IMG/VR virus record: IMGVR_UViG_3300028666_000039
Coordinates: 1 to 57,206 of that record
From: a virus
Direction: 5' to 3' (one strand)
Length of the DNA stretch: 57,206 nt
Every line of letters begins with the position of its first letter. The stretch's first letter is position 1. Below are positions 16,222-22,975 of the stretch, in pieces. The notes under the pieces are model-generated. The model was not told the origin of the DNA. It was given only the letters and a program-made list of their open reading frames with translations, and made no database searches. Position numbers and translations under genes: made by a program.

Positions 16222-16557
16222 ATGCTAACAGCCGACGACATAAAGACGAAAAGTAGCAAGGAGGGGGTGAAAGCCCTCTCCCCGCTACAACTGCAAGCCA
16301 CGGTCGACACTTGCTATGCCATACTAGACGGGATAGGGCTAAGTCCTCAAGCTCCTGGATATGTCAGAATAAGAGACCAGGCGACAGTCGCATTGTTTGA
16401 ATGGTACGTCGGCAATCCTTCCATGCTTGCATCGTTTCAGCAAGGTCGATGGATTGAAGCATACAACGCTGGCATACCGCCCGCCATTCAAATGATGGTA
16501 CGGCCGATCCTCGGTTCACCTTTCGCGAAGATGGAGACACGGAGGAGAGAGAGATGA
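16222..16557 (+). CDS. Head-tail connector (adaptor-like) protein
   Basis: A 111-residue helical protein directly after the capsid gene; its ATG is 3 bases past the capsid stop. Length, helix content (ALSPLQLQATVDTCYAILDG) and position fit the gp6-type adaptor that binds beneath the portal. The basic end RRRER overlaps the next start by 4 bases. Identification is by position and size. Confidence 0.55.
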   Translation: MLTADDIKTKSSKEGVKALSPLQLQATVDTCYAILDGIGLSPQAPGYVRIRDQATVALFEWYVGNPSMLASFQQGRWIEAYNAGIPPAIQMMVRPILGSPFAKMETRRRER

Positions 16558-16901
16558 AATACTTGCGATGCAAACGCAAGTCTTCTACTCAGAGCGAACT
16601 AACTGGAGTGATTCAAGAAACACCGACGAACCTTTGGGACTTATGGGTCAACCTCTTACCTGTCGACGATCCGTTTCTAGGACACGAGACAGTATTGCCG
16701 ACGCAGACAGAAAAGAGAAAGCGGGCAATGTTCACGAGTCTTGACCCTAGTCTCGATATTCAAGAAGGCGACACAGTAGTTGAGTTGGTCATAGGAGACG
16801 ATGGAATTACTTATGTCGAATCGACTCAGGAGTGGTTTGTCGGCGGAGTCAATAACTGGTCGCGTTCGGTAGAAGTCTTACTGCGCGAGAACGTGGATTA
16901 A
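16554..16901 (+). CDS. Head-tail joining protein (stopper-like)
   Basis: A 115-residue beta-rich protein (TSLDPSLDIQEGDTVVEL, WFVGGVNNWSRSVEVLL) in the position of a phage head completion/stopper protein. Assigned by gene order and fold impression only. Confidence 0.5.
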   Translation: MKYLRCKRKSSTQSELTGVIQETPTNLWDLWVNLLPVDDPFLGHETVLPTQTEKRKRAMFTSLDPSLDIQEGDTVVELVIGDDGITYVESTQEWFVGGVNNWSRSVEVLLRENVD

Positions 16902-16904
16902 ACT

Positions 16905-17321
16905 ATGGACGCGGGTTACAAGATACAGTCAGCGGTTTGGCAGGCGCTTAACGACGATCCTGAATTATTGAGCCTTGTAAAAGGAGTTTGGGTGCAGGAC
17001 GGGAAACCCTTGAAAGGGGGCTACCCACACATATTACTGCACATCAGGTCTGCGGCGAAAAGCGCCTCCATACCGAAGTTGCAAACGGTCTTTGTTGAGA
17101 TCGTCGCTCGAAGTAAGTCCCCCGATGGAGAAGGCACGGAGTTGGAGAAAATATGCACTCGGGTTGACGACATGCTTGACGAACAATACTTCGCGAATGG
17201 CGACTATGGAGGGAAGCTGAGACGTGCGGGTCTACCGATTCCGAACGGACTCTTCGACGTAACTCAACAGGACTATTTCAAAACGTGGCGATACAAGGCC
17301 AACGTGAAACAATTCACTTAG
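16905..17321 (+). CDS. Tail completion/terminator-like protein
   Basis: A 138-residue protein beginning with a helix (AGYKIQSAVWQALNDDPELL) followed by HILLHIRSAAKSAS and a long strand (LQTVFVEIVARSKSP), the arrangement of tail terminator proteins such as the DUF3168 type. It lies between head joining genes and the tail tube gene, where such a protein is expected to cap the tail. Confidence 0.6.
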   Translation: MDAGYKIQSAVWQALNDDPELLSLVKGVWVQDGKPLKGGYPHILLHIRSAAKSASIPKLQTVFVEIVARSKSPDGEGTELEKICTRVDDMLDEQYFANGDYGGKLRRAGLPIPNGLFDVTQQDYFKTWRYKANVKQFT

Positions 17322-17333
17322 GAAAGGATTTTG

Positions 17334-17933
17334 ATGAATCAAGTAACTCAGGATTACGGAACTGGTCAGAAAGCCAAAGAAATTATCATGGCCGGGGGAA
17401 ACCTCGAATATGCTTCCCTTGTGGCTTCCGGTGACGTAACGGCGGCGGCCTTCACTAGCCTTGGCTACACAGCCTCGGACGCGGGCGGGACGCTTTCCGA
17501 CAAACCCCCAACCTTCAAAGAAGTGAAGGTCACGGGAATGAATGATCCGATAAAACGAAAAGCCGGAGATCGAGACGTGCAGTTCAAGGTCATCCTTTCG
17601 CAAGCGACGATCAAGAACTTGATGATCGCCTCGGGTGGCGCGGACACTGACTGGAACGTCGCAGGATATTTCCTCGGCGGAAAATCCCAGGATGCGCCTC
17701 TTCGGACGTGGCGCTACACCGTGCAGAACGACGACGACAATACTCAGGATCAGCGCTGCTATATACCCGCAGGGCGTGTGATTGACGCTGTCGAAGTCAA
17801 ATACTCCGACAGCGACGCGGTTGGACTTGCGCTGACAATCAAGGCATACGAAATCACTGGCGCAGTAATTCTTGGCGCTGCCGGACCGTCGCTTATCGGA
17901 TTCCGATACGCAATGCAAGCTGGCACATTCTAA
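17334..17933 (+). CDS. Major tail (tube) protein 1
   Basis: A 199-residue protein starting at ATG 17334 behind GGAAAGG. It is a close paralogue of the next gene: both open with TQDYGT and NLEYA and share GMNDPxKRKAxDRDVQFK, GKSQDxPxRxWR, VQNDDDNTQDQR and VIDAVExKYxDxDAVGLALT. The beta-rich composition and place after the tail terminator fit a tail tube subunit. The two copies may be assembled as a mixed tube or one may be minor. Confidence 0.75.
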   Translation: MNQVTQDYGTGQKAKEIIMAGGNLEYASLVASGDVTAAAFTSLGYTASDAGGTLSDKPPTFKEVKVTGMNDPIKRKAGDRDVQFKVILSQATIKNLMIASGGADTDWNVAGYFLGGKSQDAPLRTWRYTVQNDDDNTQDQRCYIPAGRVIDAVEVKYSDSDAVGLALTIKAYEITGAVILGAAGPSLIGFRYAMQAGTF

Positions 17934-17946
17934 CTAGGAGAACCGA

Positions 17947-18849
17947 ATGGTTCAAACAACCCAAGACTACGGTACCAATAATAAGGGCAAGGAAATCATC
18001 CTTGCCGGTGGCAACCTGGAATACGCCGGTCTGATTGCGACCGAACTCAACCTCCAGATCACTGAGGCGGGAGACGTAAGTAACCAGTTGTCGAACTGGG
18101 CGTTGAGCGGCTTGAACCTGACGAATCAGAACGGCGGCATTCTCTACTGGACGTTGAAACAGGTCTCAGGCGTAACAACGCTCAGTCTCTACAAGGAATC
18201 AGCGCATACGAACCTTGTCGCGGCTGGCTCGATTCAGTCCAGCACGGGAGTCATTCACTTGCTTACGCAGAACGCAAGTGGAATCTCGGGCGCGGCCACT
18301 GTCGCCTACACGATAGACGACTTAGACGCTCCGAATCAACTCTCCTTCGCGACGATACCTACCGCCCCCGCATGGTTAGGTGTCGGATATACAGCGCCGG
18401 ACACAGGCGGAACGCTGACCGACAAAGCTCCTTCGTTCAAAGAAATGAGGGTCACGGGAATGAATGATCCCGTGAAGCGCAAGGCGATGGACAGAGATGT
18501 TCAGTTTAAGATTGTCCTGAGCCAAGCGACCCTTGCCAATATGAACCTGGCGACAGGCGGTAACGATGCGACTGACGTAGCTGTGTCCTACTTCCTTGGT
18601 GGAAAGTCTCAGGACTCTCCAATGCGCTCGTGGCGGTTTACCGTGCAGAACGATGACGACAATACGCAAGATCAGCGCCTCATCATCCCGCGCGGCCAGG
18701 TCATTGACGCAGTCGAGGCGAAGTATGCGGACGGCGATGCAGTTGGACTTGCCTTGACAATCAAGGCATACGAAGCGCCCTCGGGCGTTACGTTCAATGG
18801 CGTGAGCCTCCAAGGCTTCCGTTATCTGATCTCCGCAGCTTCTTACTAG
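17947..18849 (+). CDS. Major tail (tube) protein 2 with an inserted domain
   Basis: A 300-residue paralogue of the preceding protein. After the shared first 33 residues it carries an insert of about 100 residues (ATELNLQITEAGDVSNQLSN to DLDAPNQLSFATIPTAP), then resumes homology at GYTAPDTGGTLTDKAP. The insert is Ser/Thr/Asn-rich and strand-like, suggesting a surface domain on the tube comparable in idea to Ig-like additions on other tail proteins. A strong terminator follows, as often behind highly expressed tail tube genes. Confidence 0.75.
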   Translation: MVQTTQDYGTNNKGKEIILAGGNLEYAGLIATELNLQITEAGDVSNQLSNWALSGLNLTNQNGGILYWTLKQVSGVTTLSLYKESAHTNLVAAGSIQSSTGVIHLLTQNASGISGAATVAYTIDDLDAPNQLSFATIPTAPAWLGVGYTAPDTGGTLTDKAPSFKEMRVTGMNDPVKRKAMDRDVQFKIVLSQATLANMNLATGGNDATDVAVSYFLGGKSQDSPMRSWRFTVQNDDDNTQDQRLIIPRGQVIDAVEAKYADGDAVGLALTIKAYEAPSGVTFNGVSLQGFRYLISAASY

Positions 18850-18872
18850 TCACACCGATCACACACTTCAAA

Positions 18873-18907
18873 GAGGCGGTCAGTCGACCGACCGCCTCGA
18901 TTCTTTT
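18873..18907 (+). terminator. Rho-independent terminator after the tail tube genes
   Basis: Stem GAGGCGGTC (18873-18881) with GACCGCCTC (18890-18898), 8-nt loop, then GATTCTTTT. It would attenuate transcription between the abundant tube proteins and the lower-level tail assembly genes. Confidence 0.8.
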
Positions 18908-18927
18908 ACCAATCCCATAGGAAAACA

Positions 18928-19452
18928 ATGGTAGAAACCAGTCCAAGCGGGCAATCGTCCGCAACGTACCAACTTGTCGATGACTCGAAAGTCTATCAAC
19001 GGGTTCTCGTAGCTGGCCAAGAAGTCGAAATCATTCGCCTCTTAGCCGGTGTCTTCAATCAGCTTCTCTCGTCTGGAAAAAAGATTGAAAATCTCGACCC
19101 AACGAATCTCGTCAACCTGCTCTCAGGTGATGCGTTGGCCAATTTCTTCGGTGTCGTTCTCATTAAAGAGAAAGAGACAGCAATGTCGCTCGCTCACGTC
19201 AAAGACTTCGTTGCAAGAGGCAGAGAATTCCTCTTCGGAATGCAAAACGGAGATGAAGAGAGCGTGTTGGTCGATTTTTTTCAATTAAACAAGCCGAAAA
19301 TCGCGACTCTTTTAAGCCGGTTCGGAATCGAGATCGACGACTTGACCAAAACTCTCTCCACAATGTTGAACGAAGCCTTACCAGGGTTGCAGAGTTCTTC
19401 GCCCACAGATGGGGTCAAGACCCAAGAACTGTCCTCTGGGGTTACACTGTAG
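18928..19452 (+). CDS. Tail assembly chaperone, short form
   Basis: A 174-residue acidic protein (VDDSKVYQRVLVAGQEVEII then RLLAGVFNQLL at the start) located between the tail tube and tape measure genes, the usual position of gpG-type chaperones. A second frame, -1 relative to this one, is open from 19257 and ends at 19574, so a longer product by ribosomal frameshift is likely. The chaperone would coat the tape measure protein during tail assembly. Confidence 0.7.
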   Translation: MVETSPSGQSSATYQLVDDSKVYQRVLVAGQEVEIIRLLAGVFNQLLSSGKKIENLDPTNLVNLLSGDALANFFGVVLIKEKETAMSLAHVKDFVARGREFLFGMQNGDEESVLVDFFQLNKPKIATLLSRFGIEIDDLTKTLSTMLNEALPGLQSSSPTDGVKTQELSSGVTL

Positions 19453-19574
19453 GCGAGTTCAATAAGTTCGTCACCATCTTGAACGAAGAGAACAAGAAAG
19501 ACAAAAACACTGGATCGGCAGAGCAAATATCGGTTCAGGATTTCCTCAAAAATCAATCGGTGATGTTGGGATAA
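19257..19574 (+). CDS. Tail assembly chaperone extension by -1 frameshift
   Basis: This frame has no start of its own but reads a protein-like stretch VAEFFAHRWGQDPRTVLW then GYTVGEFNKFVTIL, close to the second-domain pattern of gpGT chaperones (leucine or Phe-rich, RxVLWxxTxxEF). The best slippery site in the shared window is T-TTT-TTT at 19275-19281 (codons GAT TTT TTT CAA). Slippage there would give a fusion of about 215 residues ending at the TAA that overlaps the next ATG. The exact slip position is not proven. Confidence 0.6.
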   Translation, partial: RERVGRFFSIKQAENRDSFKPVRNRDRRLDQNSLHNVERSLTRVAEFFAHRWGQDPRTVLWGYTVGEFNKFVTILNEENKKDKNTGSAEQISVQDFLKNQSVMLG

Positions 19575-19885
19575 TGGAAACACTTTTATACGCTTTCGTA
19601 GCCGCTGTGTTCGGTGCGCTTCTCGGCATCATCGGCTACATGATTAAGGAACGATTCAAAGAGCAGCAAGCGAAGATAGTTGCCCTAGAAACAAGGCACG
19701 AGGGGAACGTGATCGAAATGGGCGCAATTAAGTCCAACTACCTCACGCGATTCGCCGACGTGAAGGCGGACATCGAAAGGATTCGCGGCGGCCTCATTAT
19801 GGTCGAGTCAAACATCATTCAGGTTGTTGGCAAAGAGATTGGCGACCTCAAGACGACCATCATCCAAATTCAAGGAGACAGATGA
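19574..19885 (+). CDS. Membrane-anchored small protein, holin- or XhlA-like
   Basis: A 103-residue protein with one N-terminal membrane helix (LLYAFVAAVFGALLGIIGYM) and a long amphipathic/coiled-coil remainder (ERFKEQQAKIVALETRH, FADVKADIERIRGG). It is followed by a metallophosphatase and a lytic transglycosylase, so a lysis role (holin, or a spanin-like or XhlA-like protein) is reasonable. Its location inside the tail gene cluster is unusual. Starts in a TAATG overlap with the frameshift product. Confidence 0.5.
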   Translation: METLLYAFVAAVFGALLGIIGYMIKERFKEQQAKIVALETRHEGNVIEMGAIKSNYLTRFADVKADIERIRGGLIMVESNIIQVVGKEIGDLKTTIIQIQGDR

Positions 19886-20616
19886 ATAAAATCTTAATTG
19901 GGATGGTGTTCGGAGACTTACACAGCCCTTGGCAAGACAATCTGATGGTAAGACTCGCGCGGAAGGTTATCGACGACCTCAAGCCAAAGCAGATAGTCCT
20001 AGTCGGAGATCAACTCAACTTCGCTGCCTACTCGTCGCACGGCGCAAGAAAGAACGAAGTGCCTAATGAGAATGTGAAGAAGGACTTCAAGGCTTGCGAG
20101 GAAGTCCTCGATCAACTCTTCGGCGGTGTCAAGGCCGAACTGGTTTGGATGGACGGCAATCACGATGCCTGGCAGGACGACTACTTCACTGACAACCCGG
20201 CGTTCTACGACGAATCTATCCATCGCTACAATCGCCTCAAACTGAAAGAGAGGGGTTTCAAGAAGATCGTTCCGTTTAAAGGGGTTTTCAAATCGGGAAA
20301 ACTTCACTTCACGCACGGTTGGAGGGCCGGTGTCAATGCAGTTAGAACGCATCTCGTGAATGACTACAAGGCCAGCTTCGTTATGGGCCATATTCACAAA
20401 TCAGACACGGCAACAAGCTCCAACATTCAAGGCAACATCATTCAAGGCTATTCTGTGGGTTGCATGTCGAAACTCGATTTCAGGTATGCGGCGCAACCCA
20501 CATCGAATCACGGGTTTGGAATCTATTACATCCTACCCAATGGAAATTTCAGTTTCCATAACATCGTCGCAATCAACAGATCATTCATTTATCAAGGACA
20601 ACTTTACACGCCATGA
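19882..20616 (+). CDS. Calcineurin-like metallophosphoesterase
   Basis: A 244-residue enzyme with the metal-binding motifs in order: GDLH (11-14), VGDQLN (41-46), GNHD (92-95), HGW (145-147) and GHIH (169-172). The usual second Asp of GDxxD is Asn46 here. Substrate unknown; phage members may act on nucleotides, phosphoproteins or RNA ends. It overlaps genes on both sides by 4 bases, between the membrane protein and the transglycosylase. Confidence 0.85.
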   Translation: MNKILIGMVFGDLHSPWQDNLMVRLARKVIDDLKPKQIVLVGDQLNFAAYSSHGARKNEVPNENVKKDFKACEEVLDQLFGGVKAELVWMDGNHDAWQDDYFTDNPAFYDESIHRYNRLKLKERGFKKIVPFKGVFKSGKLHFTHGWRAGVNAVRTHLVNDYKASFVMGHIHKSDTATSSNIQGNIIQGYSVGCMSKLDFRYAAQPTSNHGFGIYYILPNGNFSFHNIVAINRSFIYQGQLYTP

Positions 20617-21284
20617 TAAAACACAAGTTAATACGGCGATTGCTTCTGATTGCGTTACTCTTCATGCCCCTAGGGATGGCGTTGCCTGGGGAGACAGCAG
20701 CGAAGAAAATCAGTGACGAGCTCGCCGTAGGGAAATATGCGACACTCTTTCAAGAGACATCGACAAAGTATCACATGGATTGGAGGGTTATCGCGTCAAT
20801 CGCACTTCGAGAGTCGCGTTGCAATCCGCACGTTAAACCCTTGAAAGAAAAGGCATGGATTTATTATACGGATAGGCACGGCAAAGCCCTGCACATTAAA
20901 GGACACGGTGTTGCCGATATACAAGCCCAGGCAGAAGCTATCCTTGGCGGTGACGAATTTGAATTTCAGACACACGCTCACGGCATCACACAACTCGTCG
21001 GCAGTGTCTTGCGGGAGTTAGGGTATACTAAGAAATATCCACCCGTGACGGTCGAGGAACAGATCTACTACACCGACCTCCACTTAACTCGACTCATTCA
21101 ATCCTTTACAGCTAAATACAATCGCCCGCCGAATCCAGTTCAAATCTTTGCTCTCTACAACGGAGGCTATCTGTCAGTCACAGAGTTCGGAGTTCAACCC
21201 TGGGTCGAAGCATACGCGGTTCATGCGATGCTCTACTACTACAAGGTCGAACTCATGCAATCAATTTACACACCGATCCAATGA
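20613..21284 (+). CDS. Secreted lytic transglycosylase (endolysin candidate)
   Basis: A 223-residue protein with an N-terminal signal or signal-anchor (KHKLIRRLLLIALLFMPLGM). The SLT-type catalytic motif ALRESRC has the catalytic Glu at 67, followed by the HGITQLVGS block (about 123-131) and FALYNGGY (about 175-182). It cleaves peptidoglycan glycan strands. Being exported, it may act in lysis or as a virion-associated wall enzyme at entry; its place inside the tail region allows either. Confidence 0.8.
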   Translation: MIKHKLIRRLLLIALLFMPLGMALPGETAAKKISDELAVGKYATLFQETSTKYHMDWRVIASIALRESRCNPHVKPLKEKAWIYYTDRHGKALHIKGHGVADIQAQAEAILGGDEFEFQTHAHGITQLVGSVLRELGYTKKYPPVTVEEQIYYTDLHLTRLIQSFTAKYNRPPNPVQIFALYNGGYLSVTEFGVQPWVEAYAVHAMLYYYKVELMQSIYTPIQ

Positions 21285-21291
21285 GGGTTTA

Positions 21292-21936
21292 ATGCTAGTC
21301 TATGTTTCAGGAAAATACTCAGCGTCGACAAAAGAAGGAATTGCTGCAAATATCAAAGCAGCCGAAGAGGTTGCTCGTTATTTATGGTCATGCGGACACG
21401 CGGTAATATGTCCACACACGAACACAGCCTTCTTTGACGATATCCCAGGAGTCGGCTATGAATCCTTCATTCGGGGAGACCTTCAAATCGTTCGACGTTG
21501 TGACGCTATGGTGATGGTGCCCGGATGGGAGACAAGTCGCGGAGCTAACAGGGAACGTGACTACGCAATCGAACTTGGGATTCCTGTCCATCAATATCCA
21601 TGCGTCTTAGAACTTCATCCGGTAGAAGTTCGCTGCCCGGTGCAAGTACAGGCGTTTATGGAACAACTGATGCTCCAGTATCGAACCCATCTCAAGAAAA
21701 ATAAAGACTATTCACCCGCAAACATCGCCGGGACCGGAGAGATCGGACTTGTCACAAGACTTTGGGATAAGATGGCTCGTCTTATGTCGCTTACCGGTTT
21801 CAAAATTACGATCACAGAGAGCGAGTTCACTCAGCCTCAGACCCCGGAGAATGAAAGTATCGAAGATACTTTTCTTGACCTCTCAAATTACGGCATCATC
21901 GCGAAACTCTATCACAATGGAAAGTGGGGCAAGTAG
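21292..21936 (+). CDS. DUF4406-Nmad1 (DUF1599) fusion, nucleotide-modification associated
   Basis: A 214-residue two-domain protein. Residues 1-105 (LVYVSGKYSA, ICPHTNTAFFDD, RGDLQIVRRCDAMVMVPGW, SRGANRERDYA) match the nucleoside 2-deoxyribosyltransferase-like DUF4406 fold. Residues 140-214 (GTGEIGLVTRLWDKMARL then SIEDTFLDLSNYGIIAKL) match DUF1599, named Nmad1 for its association with modified nucleotides. ATG 21292 is chosen; the frame runs upstream into the transglycosylase. It may hydrolyse or sense nucleotides in a base-modification or salvage path. Its place between lysis and tail genes suggests a moron-type acquisition. Confidence 0.75.
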   Translation: MLVYVSGKYSASTKEGIAANIKAAEEVARYLWSCGHAVICPHTNTAFFDDIPGVGYESFIRGDLQIVRRCDAMVMVPGWETSRGANRERDYAIELGIPVHQYPCVLELHPVEVRCPVQVQAFMEQLMLQYRTHLKKNKDYSPANIAGTGEIGLVTRLWDKMARLMSLTGFKITITESEFTQPQTPENESIEDTFLDLSNYGIIAKLYHNGKWGK

Positions 21937-22476
21937 ATGCAAATACAATTCGGCGGCGGGACATTATTCATCAACCAGGCCGATTATACCTACAGTAGCG
22001 TAGGGACATTTACTTCTGTTGGTGGCACGGACAAAGAAAATGGCGGAGTCATGCGAATCGGTCAGCCGCGAATCAAACAGGTATTCACGGAGAACGACAA
22101 AGACGAACCTTCGGCGCAATGGACTGAAGGAAGGGACGTATATTTCGACGTGACGCTGGCAGAAATGACGCTGACCAACTTCGCACTTTCTCTTGGCATC
22201 AACCCGAATCAGATCGGCTCTGACGGAACGTCGACATTTCTCAATGTCGCTGGAACGGAAGCAATCGTTTACTTCCCGGCGATCTATCAAGTCCTTCAAG
22301 ACGGACAAACAAACAAGTACTACTGGCTCACTCTCCCGGTATGCGAGATTCTTAACGCTGTCGAGATAGGGTTCAAAGACCTTGAGCCAGTTCAGTTGAA
22401 ACTCTCTCTCAAGGCGCATAAGGCGACCACAGGAACGCTTGCGGGGATGAAGTTTCAAATCAAGGCGGACAAGTAA
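21937..22476 (+). CDS. Tail tube paralogue 3 (minor)
   Basis: A 179-residue protein with a recognisable echo of the two tube proteins: an internal MTLTNFALSLGINPN matching the SQATxxNxxxASGG block, and EILNAVEIGFKDLEPVQLKL then SLKAH matching VIDAVExKYxDxDAVGLALTIKAYE. Divergence is high. Sitting just before the tape measure operon part, it may form a special ring at the tail tip or neck. The start ATG follows the previous TAG directly. Confidence 0.6.
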   Translation: MQIQFGGGTLFINQADYTYSSVGTFTSVGGTDKENGGVMRIGQPRIKQVFTENDKDEPSAQWTEGRDVYFDVTLAEMTLTNFALSLGINPNQIGSDGTSTFLNVAGTEAIVYFPAIYQVLQDGQTNKYYWLTLPVCEILNAVEIGFKDLEPVQLKLSLKAHKATTGTLAGMKFQIKADK

Positions 22477-22973
22477 TGTCAAGAGTAGGTTACGAGACTC
22501 ATTTCCCCGAAGTGATCGCGGCTATCGAGAACGGCGCACAGCGCGGCCTCGCCCGCATCGCTTCGGAATTAGCAGAGCAGGCTCGACGAAGCGGTTCGTA
22601 TAACGATCGGACCATGAGTCTGCGGACTTTGATTACCCCGAACATTGAACGCTCAGAAGATGAGCCGGAGAATCAATATCCCTTCGTCATGGTACCCTAT
22701 TTCGACGAATTCTTTAACGAAGAGATGATGGGTAAGCGATTCTTGCCCCCGGAAGACTTCTTTATCCCCAAAGTAGAAGCTGAGGGCGCAGAAGTCACCG
22801 CCAGAGTTTCCGCTCTTATGCCTTACGCTGCTGCCGTAGAGTCAAGAGGTTACGATGTCCTCTCTCACGTTTTTACTGGATTTATTTCCAATCCACAACA
22901 ATACTTTTCTGAAATACAAGACGAGATAGCACGAAACGAAGTCGCTTCGTCGCTAACCGTCAGACAAGGTTAA
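22476..22973 (+). CDS. Minor structural protein, HK97 gp10-like
   Basis: A 165-residue protein whose N-terminus (AIENGAQRGLARIASELAEQ AR, then SLRTLI) and central LMPYAAAVESRGYDVLS pattern resemble HK97 gp10-type neck or tail-joining proteins: a helix, a region beginning with a loss of order, then a PYAxxVE motif. It overlaps the previous gene by one base and precedes the tape measure gene by 2 bases. Confidence 0.55.
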   Translation: MSRVGYETHFPEVIAAIENGAQRGLARIASELAEQARRSGSYNDRTMSLRTLITPNIERSEDEPENQYPFVMVPYFDEFFNEEMMGKRFLPPEDFFIPKVEAEGAEVTARVSALMPYAAAVESRGYDVLSHVFTGFISNPQQYFSEIQDEIARNEVASSLTVRQG

Positions 22974-22975
22974 TT

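Noticed and set aside
17232-17918. 228-codon open frame on the minus strand across the tail tube gene
   Set aside because: Antisense shadow of the tail tube coding sequence, rich in Cys and His from codon reversal.
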